Below are positions 8,828-17,399 of a stretch of 64,000 nt of DNA, one piece after another; the first letter of the stretch is position 1; each line of letters starts with the position of its first letter. The translations under genes and the position numbers were made by a program. This DNA comes from a bacterium (GTDB taxonomy: Bacteria > Armatimonadota > Zipacnadia > Zipacnadales > UBA11051). The notes below the pieces were generated by a model. It ran no database searches and had not been told where the DNA came from. It saw only the letters and a list, made by a program, of their open reading frames with translations. The stretch covers positions 1 to 64,000 of the forward strand of contig JAUVVY010000011.1 of the NCBI GenBank assembly GCA_030604405.1. Direction: 5' to 3'.

Positions 8828-10270
8828 CTATGGCGCTTCAGGCCGGAACTTCTGGATGCGATTGTTGCCCCTGTCTGCCACATACACACTTCCGTCTGCA
8901 TCTACAGCCACACCGCCGGGGTTCCAGAACTCTCCATCGCCGGAGCCCGAAGAGCCCCACTTGGTGATGAGGGTGGCGGTGCCACTGAATTTCTGGATGC
9001 GATGGTTTTGCGAGTCTGCCACGTACACATCTCTGTGTAAATCCACAGCCACACCGTGGGGCCCGTCGAACTGTCCATCGCCGGAGCCATAGGAGTCCCA
9101 CTTGGTGAGGAAGGTGCCGCTGCTGGTGAACTTCTGGATGCGATCGTTGGCATGATCTGTCACGTACACATTTCCGTCTGCATCCACAGCCACACCTGCA
9201 GGCCCGTTAAACTCTCCATCGCCGGAGCCATAAGAGCCCCACTTGATGATGAAGTCGCCGGCGCCGTTGAACTTCTGGCTGCGAGCGTTCGTGACCTCTG
9301 TCACGTACACATTGCCGGCTGCATCCACAGCCACAGCGTAGGGGTAGCGGAACCGTCCATTGCCGTAGCCCGAAGAGCCCCACTCGGCGATGAAGGTGCC
9401 GGTGCTGGTGAACTTCTGGATGCGATGGTTGTAACCATCTGTCACGAATACATTTCCGTGTGCATCCACAGCCACACCGATGGGGCGGCGGAACTGTCCA
9501 TTGCCGGAGCCATAAGAGCCCCACTCGGCGATGAAGGTGCCGGTGGCAGTGAACTTCTGGATGCGATGGTTAAAAGTATCTGCAACGTACACATTTCCGT
9601 CTGCATCCACACCCACACCGTGGGGGCTGTTGAACTCTCCCGCGCCGGAGCCGGCAGAGCCCCACTTGGCGGCAAAGACGTAGTCGTAGGATGGCGGGGT
9701 CGCGCCGACTTCAACACGGAACTTGATTGGCAACGTGCGGCCGTCTTTGAGAGCGAACGTTGTGTCGCCTTTAGGGCTTTTGGTCTGTTTACGGTTCGTG
9801 ACGATCTTGACATCGGCAAAGCCATATTGGGTGCCATCCAAGCGCCGCACGAAGATCCGATAGATGGCGCCATCCACAAGATCGTATGAACGGGTGTGGA
9901 AGTTAACGATGTAGTGTTCATCGTCAGTGTTCACCCGAATGGCTTCACTCTTGTTAGTCGTGGCTGTATCGGTGAAGGTGGCAACTGGTGCTGCGGTGGG
10001 TTCGCCATTCTCACCCAGCAAGAAGATTTCTACTTTGAGGTCCGCTGCTAAGTCGGGGTCAAACGCACCGGTGGAATTCGGATCCGGCGCCAACGGCGGC
10101 AGGAAAAAGAAGCCCTCGACTGCGTCCTTGTGGACCCCGTCATACGTAGCGCGCGCGGTCACGGTGGGTTGTGTGGCGCTGGTGACGCAGTCCCCGCTGC
10201 CGCAGCCGTACAACGTCACCACCACCGCCACCACACACAACACTGCCAGAATTCGTCCTGCTCGTTTCAT
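8828..10270 (-). CDS. NHL-repeat lipoprotein, copy 2 of tandem pair
   Basis: 480 residues with the same architecture as its neighbour at 7031-8473: lipobox TLYGC, beta-rich N-terminal domain, six NHL repeats. The start at 10270 follows AAGGAGG. Divergence is highest in exposed positions of the propeller, for example EVTNARSQKFNGAG against EITNSRIQKFTSAG; one repeat has RSQKF instead of RIQKF. This may mean a different ligand, but that is inference. Reading frame and signal peptide are intact, so both copies are probably functional. Confidence 0.85.
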   Translation of the reverse strand: MKRAGRILAVLCVVAVVVTLYGCGSGDCVTSATQPTVTARATYDGVHKDAVEGFFFLPPLAPDPNSTGAFDPDLAADLKVEIFLLGENGEPTAAPVATFTDTATTNKSEAIRVNTDDEHYIVNFHTRSYDLVDGAIYRIFVRRLDGTQYGFADVKIVTNRKQTKSPKGDTTFALKDGRTLPIKFRVEVGATPPSYDYVFAAKWGSAGSGAGEFNSPHGVGVDADGNVYVADTFNHRIQKFTATGTFIAEWGSYGSGNGQFRRPIGVAVDAHGNVFVTDGYNHRIQKFTSTGTFIAEWGSSGYGNGRFRYPYAVAVDAAGNVYVTEVTNARSQKFNGAGDFIIKWGSYGSGDGEFNGPAGVAVDADGNVYVTDHANDRIQKFTSSGTFLTKWDSYGSGDGQFDGPHGVAVDLHRDVYVADSQNHRIQKFSGTATLITKWGSSGSGDGEFWNPGGVAVDADGSVYVADRGNNRIQKFRPEAP

Positions 10271-10615
10271 TGTCACTACCTCCTTCAGCTTTCTTGATCT
10301 GGCCGACAAGCCAGCGTAGCCGTTGGCCTATCGCCGAAGGTCACTGTAACGCGAGCGGCGACGGAGTCGGGCAATGGTCTTGTTCCTGGTCGGGGGGCAT
10401 TGTTGTTATGCAAAAGTGGGGGTATCGAAGGGATGTAGTCTTATCCCTGCTAGCACAGAGCGGACTCTAACTATACCCACACTATAGGCGATTCAAACAT
10501 TTTGCCGCTGCTCGCAGGCAGTCGTGCGCGATAGTTACATGTTGCCCCCTATGAAACGGCCAGGACAACGGCCGGGCCGGATGCCCGATCCACGGAGTTT
10601 TTGGGGATGCGCGGG
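10271..10615. repeat. Intergenic region upstream of NHL copy 2
   Basis: No gene. It should hold the promoter for the NHL lipoprotein gene, but I could not pick a convincing -35/-10 pair. CCCCTATGAAACGGCC near 10545-10561 recurs in reverse at about 110-126. At 10571-10615 is a reverse-oriented TCGGGC-family element (GCCGGATGCCCGATCCACGG). Confidence 0.55.
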
Positions 10616-11809
10616 CTACTCGCCCCCCAGGCGCTGCAGCACATCCACGCACATGATCAGCCCTCTCGGCAAGTGGAACGGCTCCTTGCGAGGCACCTCG
10701 CCCGGGCCGGTGACGCCCCACGGATGGCTGCCATCCCTCGCCACCTGCCCGTGCCATTCGCCGTGCTCGGGGACCGGAAAATGCTCCCACGCCCACTCGT
10801 GCACCCGGTCGTACCAGTCCAGGCACCATCGTTCGCCGCAACATTCGTAGGCCAGCAGCAATGCGTAGAGAGCCTCGGTATGCGGCCACATGATCTTATG
10901 ACGGTCCTGAGAGACGCGGTCGGTGTCGCCGTCGGCGTCTATGGCATGGAACAAGCCGCCATATTCGGAATCCCAGGCCGCCTCGACATGCCATTCGATC
11001 GCCTCTACAGCAGTCGCAATGCGCTGCTTTTCGTAGCGGTCGCGGAAGATGTGTATCCCAAACCACATCGACTCGATGGCATGGCCGGGTATCACGTAGC
11101 GGCCTTCGGGCGGGTCCAGCTCCGAGCCGTCGAGCGCGGTGTACTCCAGCACGAGTCGCCTGTCGGGTTTCAGGAACTGGTCCTGGATGAGGACGGCATG
11201 ATCGTGGCCGGCCTGCAGAATCTCGGCATCGTCCAGCAGTTTGCCCAGCTCGTGGAAAACCGTCGAGAAGATCATCGAGATTCCGTGGCACTTGCCGATC
11301 TCGGCGATGTTTTCAGGGGTCGCCAGGTGGGTGCCAAGTACGCCCATGCGCTCCTGGACCGTCTCGTACGTCGCTCCTGCGGCCTCGGCGGCCCGCCCGT
11401 CGCCGGTGGCCTGGGCGTACTCGGTCAGGCCCATGATCGCAAAGCCGTCGCCGTAAATCGCGTTGCTGGGCTCTTTGAGCGAGCCGTCGCGGTGTACCGA
11501 CTGCGGCCAGACCCAGTCACTCTCAAGGCCGATGGGGAGCATGAACTCAAATATGCGATTGGCGACATCGAGCCATTCGCAACGCCGGCCGATGAGGTTG
11601 TAGAGCCGCGACCACACAAACAGCGCGCGCCCCAGAGACCACACCGACTTGTCGTAGCTGGCCACCGTGCCGTCCTCGGCGATGATCTCGGTGACGCCGC
11701 CCTGCTCCCAGTCAATGCCGTGCTCCATCCACCAGGGAATCACGTCATCCAATAGCGCGCTTTCGTAAAACTCCAGGAGTTTGCCCATGTCCTCTGAGGG
11801 TTTCACCAT
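10616..11809 (-). CDS. AGE family epimerase/isomerase, second copy
   Basis: 397 residues, paralogous over the full length to the enzyme at 2220-3413, with the same WSLGRALFVW (Arg61), VIPGHAIESMW and MWPHTEALYALL motifs. GGAGG precedes the ATG by about 6 bases. It probably epimerises a sugar or disaccharide. Having two diverged copies 7 kb apart suggests two substrates, or two steps of a scavenging pathway with the DapA/NanA-type lyase downstream in the window. In known sialic-acid catabolism, AGE-type epimerases act after a NanA lyase, but cellobiose 2-epimerase activity is equally possible. Confidence 0.87.
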   Translation of the reverse strand: MVKPSEDMGKLLEFYESALLDDVIPWWMEHGIDWEQGGVTEIIAEDGTVASYDKSVWSLGRALFVWSRLYNLIGRRCEWLDVANRIFEFMLPIGLESDWVWPQSVHRDGSLKEPSNAIYGDGFAIMGLTEYAQATGDGRAAEAAGATYETVQERMGVLGTHLATPENIAEIGKCHGISMIFSTVFHELGKLLDDAEILQAGHDHAVLIQDQFLKPDRRLVLEYTALDGSELDPPEGRYVIPGHAIESMWFGIHIFRDRYEKQRIATAVEAIEWHVEAAWDSEYGGLFHAIDADGDTDRVSQDRHKIMWPHTEALYALLLAYECCGERWCLDWYDRVHEWAWEHFPVPEHGEWHGQVARDGSHPWGVTGPGEVPRKEPFHLPRGLIMCVDVLQRLGGE

Positions 11810-12086
11810 TTGCCTCCATTCAAACGCAGTAGCACTGTCTTCTGTAGCTGCACAAAGCAGCGCAGCAATGGAGTATTGCTACACTCAAAGGAAATTACCT
11901 GCATGTGGTGGATAAGAAGCGTGCGCGGAGGTGACTCGTCTCGCTCGGCACAAGCGTTGTATCAGGCGTGAATGGACTCGGGCTGGCCTTCGGCGTTGCT
12001 CAGGGCAGGCCGAGCCACGCGCTTGTGAATGATGCGGTGCTGGCGTGGAAGCAGTATTGGGAAGCTCTAATGGATTGGCCGAATCT
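11810..12086. other. Intergenic region without recognised gene
   Basis: Holds a degenerate TCGGGCTGGCCTTCGGC...GGCCGAGCCACGCG element at 11975-12022. Nothing coding is supported. Together with the post-stop segment 12087-12254 it separates the epimerase and lyase genes. Confidence 0.5.
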
Positions 12087-12254
12087 CTACGCGGCTGGGC
12101 TCGCGCCACTGAGCGGATACTCGATAAACTCGTTGGCACAAGGGAAGCGCTCGGCCACCAGAATTTTGCGCTCGAGTGGGACATAGATCACACCGCAGCA
12201 GTTGTTGGGATTGCAGATGCCGCCCTCGCCGTGGCGCAGCCAGACCTGCAGGCC
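12087..12254 (-). pseudogene. In-frame coding-like extension after the DapA-family stop codon
   Basis: Directly after the TAG stop (12255-12257) of the DapA-family gene, the same frame stays open for 55 codons to a second TAG at 12087-12089. The encoded stretch looks protein-like, containing GGICNPNNCCGVIYVPLERK and then ILVAERFPCANEFIEYPL. DapA-family enzymes normally end where the first TAG lies. The segment is therefore a remnant of another gene, a C-terminal domain cut off by a nonsense mutation, or a readthrough extension. The family of the segment was not recognised. Confidence 0.45.
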
Positions 12255-13202
12255 CTAATCGAAGACGTAGTCGGGATAGCGGTCGCGCATGCGCGCCTTC
12301 ATCTGCGCCATCGCCTCGTCAGACCAGCCGATATATGGCGGGCGCGTGCGCTGGTGTCCGGCCAGGAAGCCTGACAGAATCGCAGCGCCCTTGTCCCAGA
12401 CCGGGTCCATGCCGCTCAACTCGAACTCCTCGGCCATTTCGTCAACGAAGCCCATGACCTCCGTCACCTGCGCGTGTATCGCCTCGGCTTCCGCCCACTT
12501 GCCTTGCTCGGCGAGGTCGAACATCTTTATGGTCGGCTCGGGATAGGCCAGCACCCAGGCACTGTAGCAGCCCTGGACGCCGAATCTCATGGCCTTGAGC
12601 AGATTGCCCTCGCCGATGAAATGGGCCAGCTCCGGAAGCGCCGGTATGGTCTGCTCAAGCCGGCCCAGGTCGAGCTCGGGAGTGCCTGCCCACTTGATGC
12701 CGATCAAATTGGGCGCGACATCTATGATCTGGCGATACTCGTCGTAGAAGTACCAATTCGCACGGCCGATGTTGTACGAGATAAGCGGGAGATGGGGCAC
12801 CGCCTGTGAGATGTCGTCAAAGAACTTCAGGATCTCCTCTGCGGTCAGCTTCATCCAGAAGGGCACGACTAGCTGCGCGCCATTGACGCCGGCGTCGGCC
12901 GCGTATTTCAGCTTGCGTATGACCGGGTGTGTGGCTATGTCGTTGCAGCCCGCCTGTGTGGGGATGCCGCTGGGCGCGACTTCCTCCACCAGTATGTCCA
13001 CAACTCGTCGGAACTCGTCGTCGTCCACCGCATGGAACTCGCCAGTGCTGCCAAAGACGTAGATGCCGTGCGGCCGCGCCTGGACGAGCCGGCGCAGGTT
13101 CTCGCGGTATGCCGCCTCGTCCAACGCGTAGTCTTCATCCCAGGATAAAGTTATGCCCGCCCATACGCCCTTCAGACTCTCTCTGGTCAGTTCGGTCGCC
13201 AT
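12255..13202 (-). CDS. DapA/NanA-family (dihydrodipicolinate synthase-like) lyase
   Basis: 315-residue class I aldolase TIM barrel. Members form a Schiff base between a Lys and pyruvate or a keto-acid: DapA, N-acetylneuraminate lyase, sugar-acid dehydratases. Key residues are visible: GSTGE phosphate/carboxylate loop (FGSTGEFHAV), the catalytic Tyr in LISYNIG, and the Schiff-base Lys in IGIKWAGTPEL. The ATG at 13202 has AAGGGTGAT upstream; longer upstream frames overlap the next gene. The lack of lysine-pathway neighbours, together with AGE epimerases, a sialidase-like gene and glycosidases, favours sugar catabolism (NanA-like or keto-deoxy sugar acid). The frame continues past the stop (see 12087-12254). 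Confidence 0.87.
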   Translation of the reverse strand: MATELTRESLKGVWAGITLSWDEDYALDEAAYRENLRRLVQARPHGIYVFGSTGEFHAVDDDEFRRVVDILVEEVAPSGIPTQAGCNDIATHPVIRKLKYAADAGVNGAQLVVPFWMKLTAEEILKFFDDISQAVPHLPLISYNIGRANWYFYDEYRQIIDVAPNLIGIKWAGTPELDLGRLEQTIPALPELAHFIGEGNLLKAMRFGVQGCYSAWVLAYPEPTIKMFDLAEQGKWAEAEAIHAQVTEVMGFVDEMAEEFELSGMDPVWDKGAAILSGFLAGHQRTRPPYIGWSDEAMAQMKARMRDRYPDYVFD

Positions 13203-13303
13203 CAATATCACCCTTAGCTGTCGGCGTATTTGCGCGAAAGTCAGGTCAGGCTCCAGGCTGATTTCCGCTTGCACGAGCGGCTTTCCTGCGAGAGGCGATG
13301 TTT

Positions 13304-14725
13304 CTATGCCACGCGGAAGCAATAGAGGCGGCCGCGTGTGAGCCTGAAATGGAGCCTGATGGGGCGGCCCTTGAGCTCGGCGAGGTCCTCGTGGTTCTGG
13401 AAATGGACCTCGTCGAAGAGACAGTCGCCGGTCAGAGCAACAGTCTCGGCCAGTGAATAGCCTGCGATAGCAGCGCCGCTTTCGTCGCAGACTTCGACGG
13501 CGACTTTGCCGCCGAAATGGGTCCAGGCGTTGAGCTGAAGATGGTCGCCTTCGAGTTCAAGCGGCACGGTCCAGAACTCGCCTGCTGCTTCGGCCTCGAC
13601 AGCCATGAAGCCGTCCTCGCGGATGGTGGCATACTCGAGCGTCTGGGAGCGCCGAATATTTTCTTCGTAGAAGCCCTGGTTGTGGGTCTTGTTGTCGCCG
13701 GAGACAGGAATCGCCCACACGCCCTCCTCGGGAGAAATGATGCCGTGGCCCGCGACCATTATCGCATAGTGGCCGGTATCCGGCTGACCCGTCGGCAGCC
13801 ACGCAGCCCGTTGAGGACGATGCCAGATGCGGCCATCCCGGCTCACCGCCAGGTGCGTTTCCATGATGTCAGCGGTGCGTGGATAGAACGCGGGGAACAT
13901 CACATAGGCGTTGAGTGCCCCCGGCCAGGGCATGGCAGGCGCACTGTAGATGTCAGTGCCGGGCGGATCGTTGGCATCAGTTATCATGCACGGTTGCGGT
14001 GTCGGCCAGTCGTAGAAATCCGCTGTCACCGCATGGCAAATGCTGCGGCGGCCGTGCGACTCCCAGTCCCTGGCACGTCCCCGGAAGAAGCCCTTATAGT
14101 GCTGCTCAGCATCGTCGTAGAACACCACCGTGTCAGTATCGGCAGGATGGCGCAGCAGTATCTCTTCCGGCATCGTCCAGTCAGTGCCATCCGCGGAGTA
14201 GCCGGCGTATATGAACTGGCTTTGCTGATCGCTGCTGCCCACTACCATCCGGTAGCGTTGCTGCGGTTCAGCGGTCGGGTCTATGAGAACATGCCCTCCC
14301 AGCCCTCCCCGCCCGCGCGTCTTGGCATCGGTGAGGATGATGTTATTGCTGGTGGAGCCGTCGAACTCCGCCACCCCTAAGGCCGGCTTCGTCCACTTGT
14401 AGCCGTCGTCGGACTGCGCGTAGCACATCATCCCCCGGCACACGCCCTGGGTGTCGTCGGTGTAAACCGTGTAATAGAGGCGAAACACGCCGTCATCCTC
14501 AAACCAGGTGGCGTAGCAGTTTATCGAGCCGCTCTCCCACGGCTGCTCGGCGACGACTACCGGCTCTCTCGTGTAGGTGGGCTGAAAGGTCCGTATCTGT
14601 ATGCCCGAGGGCATCATCTCAGGCACCGGCCTCGCTTTTCCCGCCCAGGCCACGCCGTAGCCCGCTGCAACGTTCTCCCAGTCAGTGAACACAATCTTCT
14701 TGCCTCGCGGCAGCAGGAGAGCCAC
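13304..14725 (-). CDS. Five-bladed beta-propeller glycosidase-like protein (GH32/43/62 clan type)
   Basis: 473 residues, cytosolic as no signal peptide is seen. Motifs such as ATWFEDDGVFRLYYT, AQSDDGYKWTKP and the blade-like repeats through about residue 350 resemble family 32/43-type propellers, which hydrolyse fructosides, arabinosides or mannosides. The C-terminal about 100 residues form a beta-sandwich-like tail (EFWTVPLELEGDHLQLNAWT..., ending LHFRLTRGRLYCFRVA). The start is GTG at 14725 with GGAGG about 9 bases upstream. The gene lies 101 bases upstream of the lyase gene on the same strand, likely in one transcript. The catalytic acid triad could not be assigned with confidence. Confidence 0.7.
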   Translation of the reverse strand: MALLLPRGKKIVFTDWENVAAGYGVAWAGKARPVPEMMPSGIQIRTFQPTYTREPVVVAEQPWESGSINCYATWFEDDGVFRLYYTVYTDDTQGVCRGMMCYAQSDDGYKWTKPALGVAEFDGSTSNNIILTDAKTRGRGGLGGHVLIDPTAEPQQRYRMVVGSSDQQSQFIYAGYSADGTDWTMPEEILLRHPADTDTVVFYDDAEQHYKGFFRGRARDWESHGRRSICHAVTADFYDWPTPQPCMITDANDPPGTDIYSAPAMPWPGALNAYVMFPAFYPRTADIMETHLAVSRDGRIWHRPQRAAWLPTGQPDTGHYAIMVAGHGIISPEEGVWAIPVSGDNKTHNQGFYEENIRRSQTLEYATIREDGFMAVEAEAAGEFWTVPLELEGDHLQLNAWTHFGGKVAVEVCDESGAAIAGYSLAETVALTGDCLFDEVHFQNHEDLAELKGRPIRLHFRLTRGRLYCFRVA

Positions 14726-14901
14726 GGTAATTTCCTCCTGATGATGGTGCTAAAACGCGCCCCTCAGCCGGCATCGACACTTTGAAGATTTGTCAGGTGG
14801 GAATAGAGACCTCTGACCGTCAGCTCCAGTGTTAGCTAAATCATCTGTCCCCATCCATAACCTGCGGCCCCTCAAACTGGCCTCATACTTCGATTGCATG
14901 G

Positions 14902-15426
14902 CTATCTACTGGAGAAGTCATTGTCACTGTCTAGTGCTTCCGCTTGCACATAGTAAAAGATGTGTGTGACCCCATCGAATAGATTGACCCTTACTACCAC
15001 TGGACTTGTCCCCTCGCCTACACTGTATGATGCTTCCCAGTCCCCCCATGTCCCAGTAAACTTCGGCTCGTTGAACTTGAACGGTGGAGCTGACAGGTTG
15101 CGCTTGTACCAGGCAACGACTGTCTGGAATGAGTCGTCAGTCTCAAAGCGGAATGTGCGCGAATCTCCCCGCAGTTCTGCACCCGCATGATGACGTGCCC
15201 ACGAACGGGTGTATGGTCTATTCACGCAGCCGCGGTATATCGGCAAGCCGAGGCGTTTGACGGTCTTAACGTTTCTGTAGGAGTAGATAGGCGCCAATGG
15301 GTGGAGGTGTCGTATGACTGGGTGGCGCTGAGCACAAAGTATCACAACCGCTGCACCCAGGGCCGCGATGATCGCTGCCGCTACCAGTATTCTTCGTCGG
15401 CTGTGAGTGCCCATCAGTGTATTCAT
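14902..15426 (-). CDS. Hypothetical membrane-anchored protein
   Basis: 174 residues. A basic N-terminus (SHSRRR) and one membrane-spanning segment (about 12-31, ILVAAAIIAALGAAVVILCA) are followed by a small extracytoplasmic domain. The segment TFRFETDDSFQTVVAWYKRN resembles the helical start of small alpha/beta exported domains in which a periodic Tyr-x-x-x-Leu helix precedes a sheet. Family not identified. It sits alone; the divergent gene at 15685 starts 258 bases away. Confidence 0.6.
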   Translation of the reverse strand: MNTLMGTHSRRRILVAAAIIAALGAAVVILCAQRHPVIRHLHPLAPIYSYRNVKTVKRLGLPIYRGCVNRPYTRSWARHHAGAELRGDSRTFRFETDDSFQTVVAWYKRNLSAPPFKFNEPKFTGTWGDWEASYSVGEGTSPVVVRVNLFDGVTHIFYYVQAEALDSDNDFSSR

Positions 15427-15684
15427 GTTAGCCGCTACGCCTTCATCTCCTGCAAGAGCATCAGCAAAGCCGCACAGTGGTAGACGACCCGCACATAACC
15501 CTCCGGGCCCGGCTTCTTAACACGCTTGCTGTCGCCATCATACGGTCGTGCCCTATATTCTACTCTATGCGCAGAGGACTTTCCTGCCTGGCAATGGAAG
15601 CATTAAAGTGATGGTGGCAGAACAAACAGGGCCAGTCTCCAACAAGTCCAAGTCAGTCGGGTGGCATAAGGGGAGCTGAGATCG

Positions 15685-17325
15685 GTGAAGTTATCAATAA
15701 TAGCGGCAATGCTTATTGCATCATTACTGCTCGCAAGTGCAGGACTGGCTGCGGAGCCGAATGTGCTGATGCAGCCGGGCGGGGCGATGTATCTCAACGG
15801 TGAGCCGTTCATGCCGATAGGAGCCTGGTGCCACAGTGACATCAAGTTCTCAGACCTCAATGCCTGGAACATGAATACCGCTTTCATCGGGCTGTCACGC
15901 GAAGACCCGGAAGAGGGCGCCAGGGCGTTCGGCGCTCGGCTGTCAGAAGCCACTGATGTCGGGCTCAAGGTCATCGGATATTTCGGCTATGGCGGCTGGG
16001 GCGAAGAGAAAAAGCCGCCTGGCTGGACCGAGCAAGAAATGCGCCCGTATCTGGCCTACAAGGACCATCCGGCGCTGATCGGCTGGTGCCTGGGAGATGA
16101 CCTGCTGGTCGAGCGGCACCTCGAAGGCGTCAAGCAGGCCCACGAGATTATCAAGCGCATTGACCCGGTGCACCCGACCATGGGCGACTCCAACGGGCGC
16201 GCGATTGATGACTTCCTGCCCTTCAAGCCGTATCTCGATATCACGCTGCCTTACACCTATCCGGTGGCAGGCAGCTACCCCGACTGGTACGAGACATATA
16301 TGACCAAGCGCAGGGCGTACATGGGCGATCCCGTCTGGACTTTCCTGCAAGCGTTCAATACGAAGGGCACCTGGCAGGGCTTTGGTGTGGGCGGATGGGG
16401 GAGAGGACCCACGCCGGACCCGGGACAGTTCCGAATCATTGCCTACCTGCCGGTCGCTCTGGGCTACAAGGGCTTGATCTGGTTCGGGGCGCATACGCTG
16501 GTCAATAACCCCGAGCGCGCCCACCAGGTTTCCATCCTTGATGCCGAGCTTGAGCAGATCGGGCCACTGGCGGTAACGATGCAGCCGAGCGACTCCGCCG
16601 ATACCTTCGCCACCTATCGCTCGCACAGTGTCAAAACCTACTGCCTGGAAAATGACAAGCGCAAGCTGGTGTTTGTTCTCAGTTGGCGGAAGAACGACTT
16701 TCATACACTGGGCTCGACCGGCTACGAGAATTTTCCGGTGCGGATCAAAATGCGCGGGGACTATGATTTGACGCTGCCGACCGGCCCCTCGATTGAGGCG
16801 TATCAGGTGGGCTTCCCCGGCCTGCGGAAAATGAAGATAACAACCGCCAACCGCTCGGCGATAGATATGCACATTCGCAGGCTCGAAGTGATGGGTGTCT
16901 ATCTGATTACCGAGGCCGGCGACCCGCTCATCGAACAATGGCAGACCGCATTCTCGGAGCAGCTTGTGGACATCTCGTACAACATGACGGCGCTGGCTGA
17001 ATTGCAGATAGGCAAGGTCAAGGGCATTCACGACAAGCTCGTCGAACTGGGCGTGGAGGTACCGGAGCCGGCGGAGGCGCTGACAGCAGCGGAACAGGCA
17101 CACGCCAGGGCGGTCAAGGCGCGACAGGACTTGGACTACGAATTCGCCTACAAGCAGGGGGCCGAGGCGCTGGTGCACTGTCGGGCGCTGCAGACGGCTT
17201 ACATGCGACATGCCTGGAACATGGCGGCCAAGTATGGGACCCTGTTCTACGCGCTGCCGACGATGTTTGAAAAGCTCAAAGAAGAAGCCCGCAATCCGGA
17301 ACCGGAGGCAGAGGCAGAGGAATAG
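15685..17325 (+). CDS. Secreted TIM-barrel glycosidase-like protein
   Basis: 546 residues with a clear Sec signal peptide (first about 22 residues, LLLASAGLAAEP). GTG start at 15685, with AAGGGGAG upstream. Residues about 30-330 look like a GH-A clan TIM barrel (GGAMYLNGEPFMPIGAWC opening, IGWCLGDDL at a strand end, LPYTYPVAGSYPDWY, KGLIWFGAHT). A beta-rich region (about 340-430) and a helical, very acidic C-terminus (EARNPEPEAEAEE) follow. Opening sequences of this kind occur in beta-galactosidase-like and uncharacterised glycosidases. The expected Glu pair was not firmly located. Likely periplasmic or surface polysaccharide degradation. Confidence 0.72.
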   Translation: MKLSIIAAMLIASLLLASAGLAAEPNVLMQPGGAMYLNGEPFMPIGAWCHSDIKFSDLNAWNMNTAFIGLSREDPEEGARAFGARLSEATDVGLKVIGYFGYGGWGEEKKPPGWTEQEMRPYLAYKDHPALIGWCLGDDLLVERHLEGVKQAHEIIKRIDPVHPTMGDSNGRAIDDFLPFKPYLDITLPYTYPVAGSYPDWYETYMTKRRAYMGDPVWTFLQAFNTKGTWQGFGVGGWGRGPTPDPGQFRIIAYLPVALGYKGLIWFGAHTLVNNPERAHQVSILDAELEQIGPLAVTMQPSDSADTFATYRSHSVKTYCLENDKRKLVFVLSWRKNDFHTLGSTGYENFPVRIKMRGDYDLTLPTGPSIEAYQVGFPGLRKMKITTANRSAIDMHIRRLEVMGVYLITEAGDPLIEQWQTAFSEQLVDISYNMTALAELQIGKVKGIHDKLVELGVEVPEPAEALTAAEQAHARAVKARQDLDYEFAYKQGAEALVHCRALQTAYMRHAWNMAAKYGTLFYALPTMFEKLKEEARNPEPEAEAEE

Positions 17326-17350
17326 GCGCGCACGGTGGCTGCACAAGCAG

Positions 17351-17380
17351 AGGCCCGGGGCGCATGTTGCCCCCGGGCCT
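17351..17380. terminator. Convergent terminator hairpin
   Basis: Perfect 10-bp stem AGGCCCGGGG/CCCCGGGCCT with a 10-base loop, followed by TGTCTTTGTC. It lies between the convergent ends of the genes at 15685-17325 and 17400-18137. Confidence 0.75.
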
Positions 17381-17399
17381 TGTCTTTGTCTGGCTCAGC

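Larger units (their letters stand above)
6800..10350. repeat. Tandem duplication of about 1.75 kb (two NHL lipoprotein genes)
   Basis: Unit 1 spans about 6800-8548 and unit 2 about 8595-10350. Similarity covers the coding genes, the sequence downstream with its TCGGGC palindrome, and the upstream GCCAGCGTAGCCGTTGGCCTAT-like flank. Differences are scattered substitutions plus small indels, such as an extra GTCTGG near 8692. This indicates an old tandem duplication rather than an assembly error. Confidence 0.8.

Noticed and set aside
7259-9889. Plus-strand 277-codon frames opposite both NHL genes
   Set aside because: They are antisense to the regular NHL blades, repeat the same periodic pattern and lack ribosome sites.
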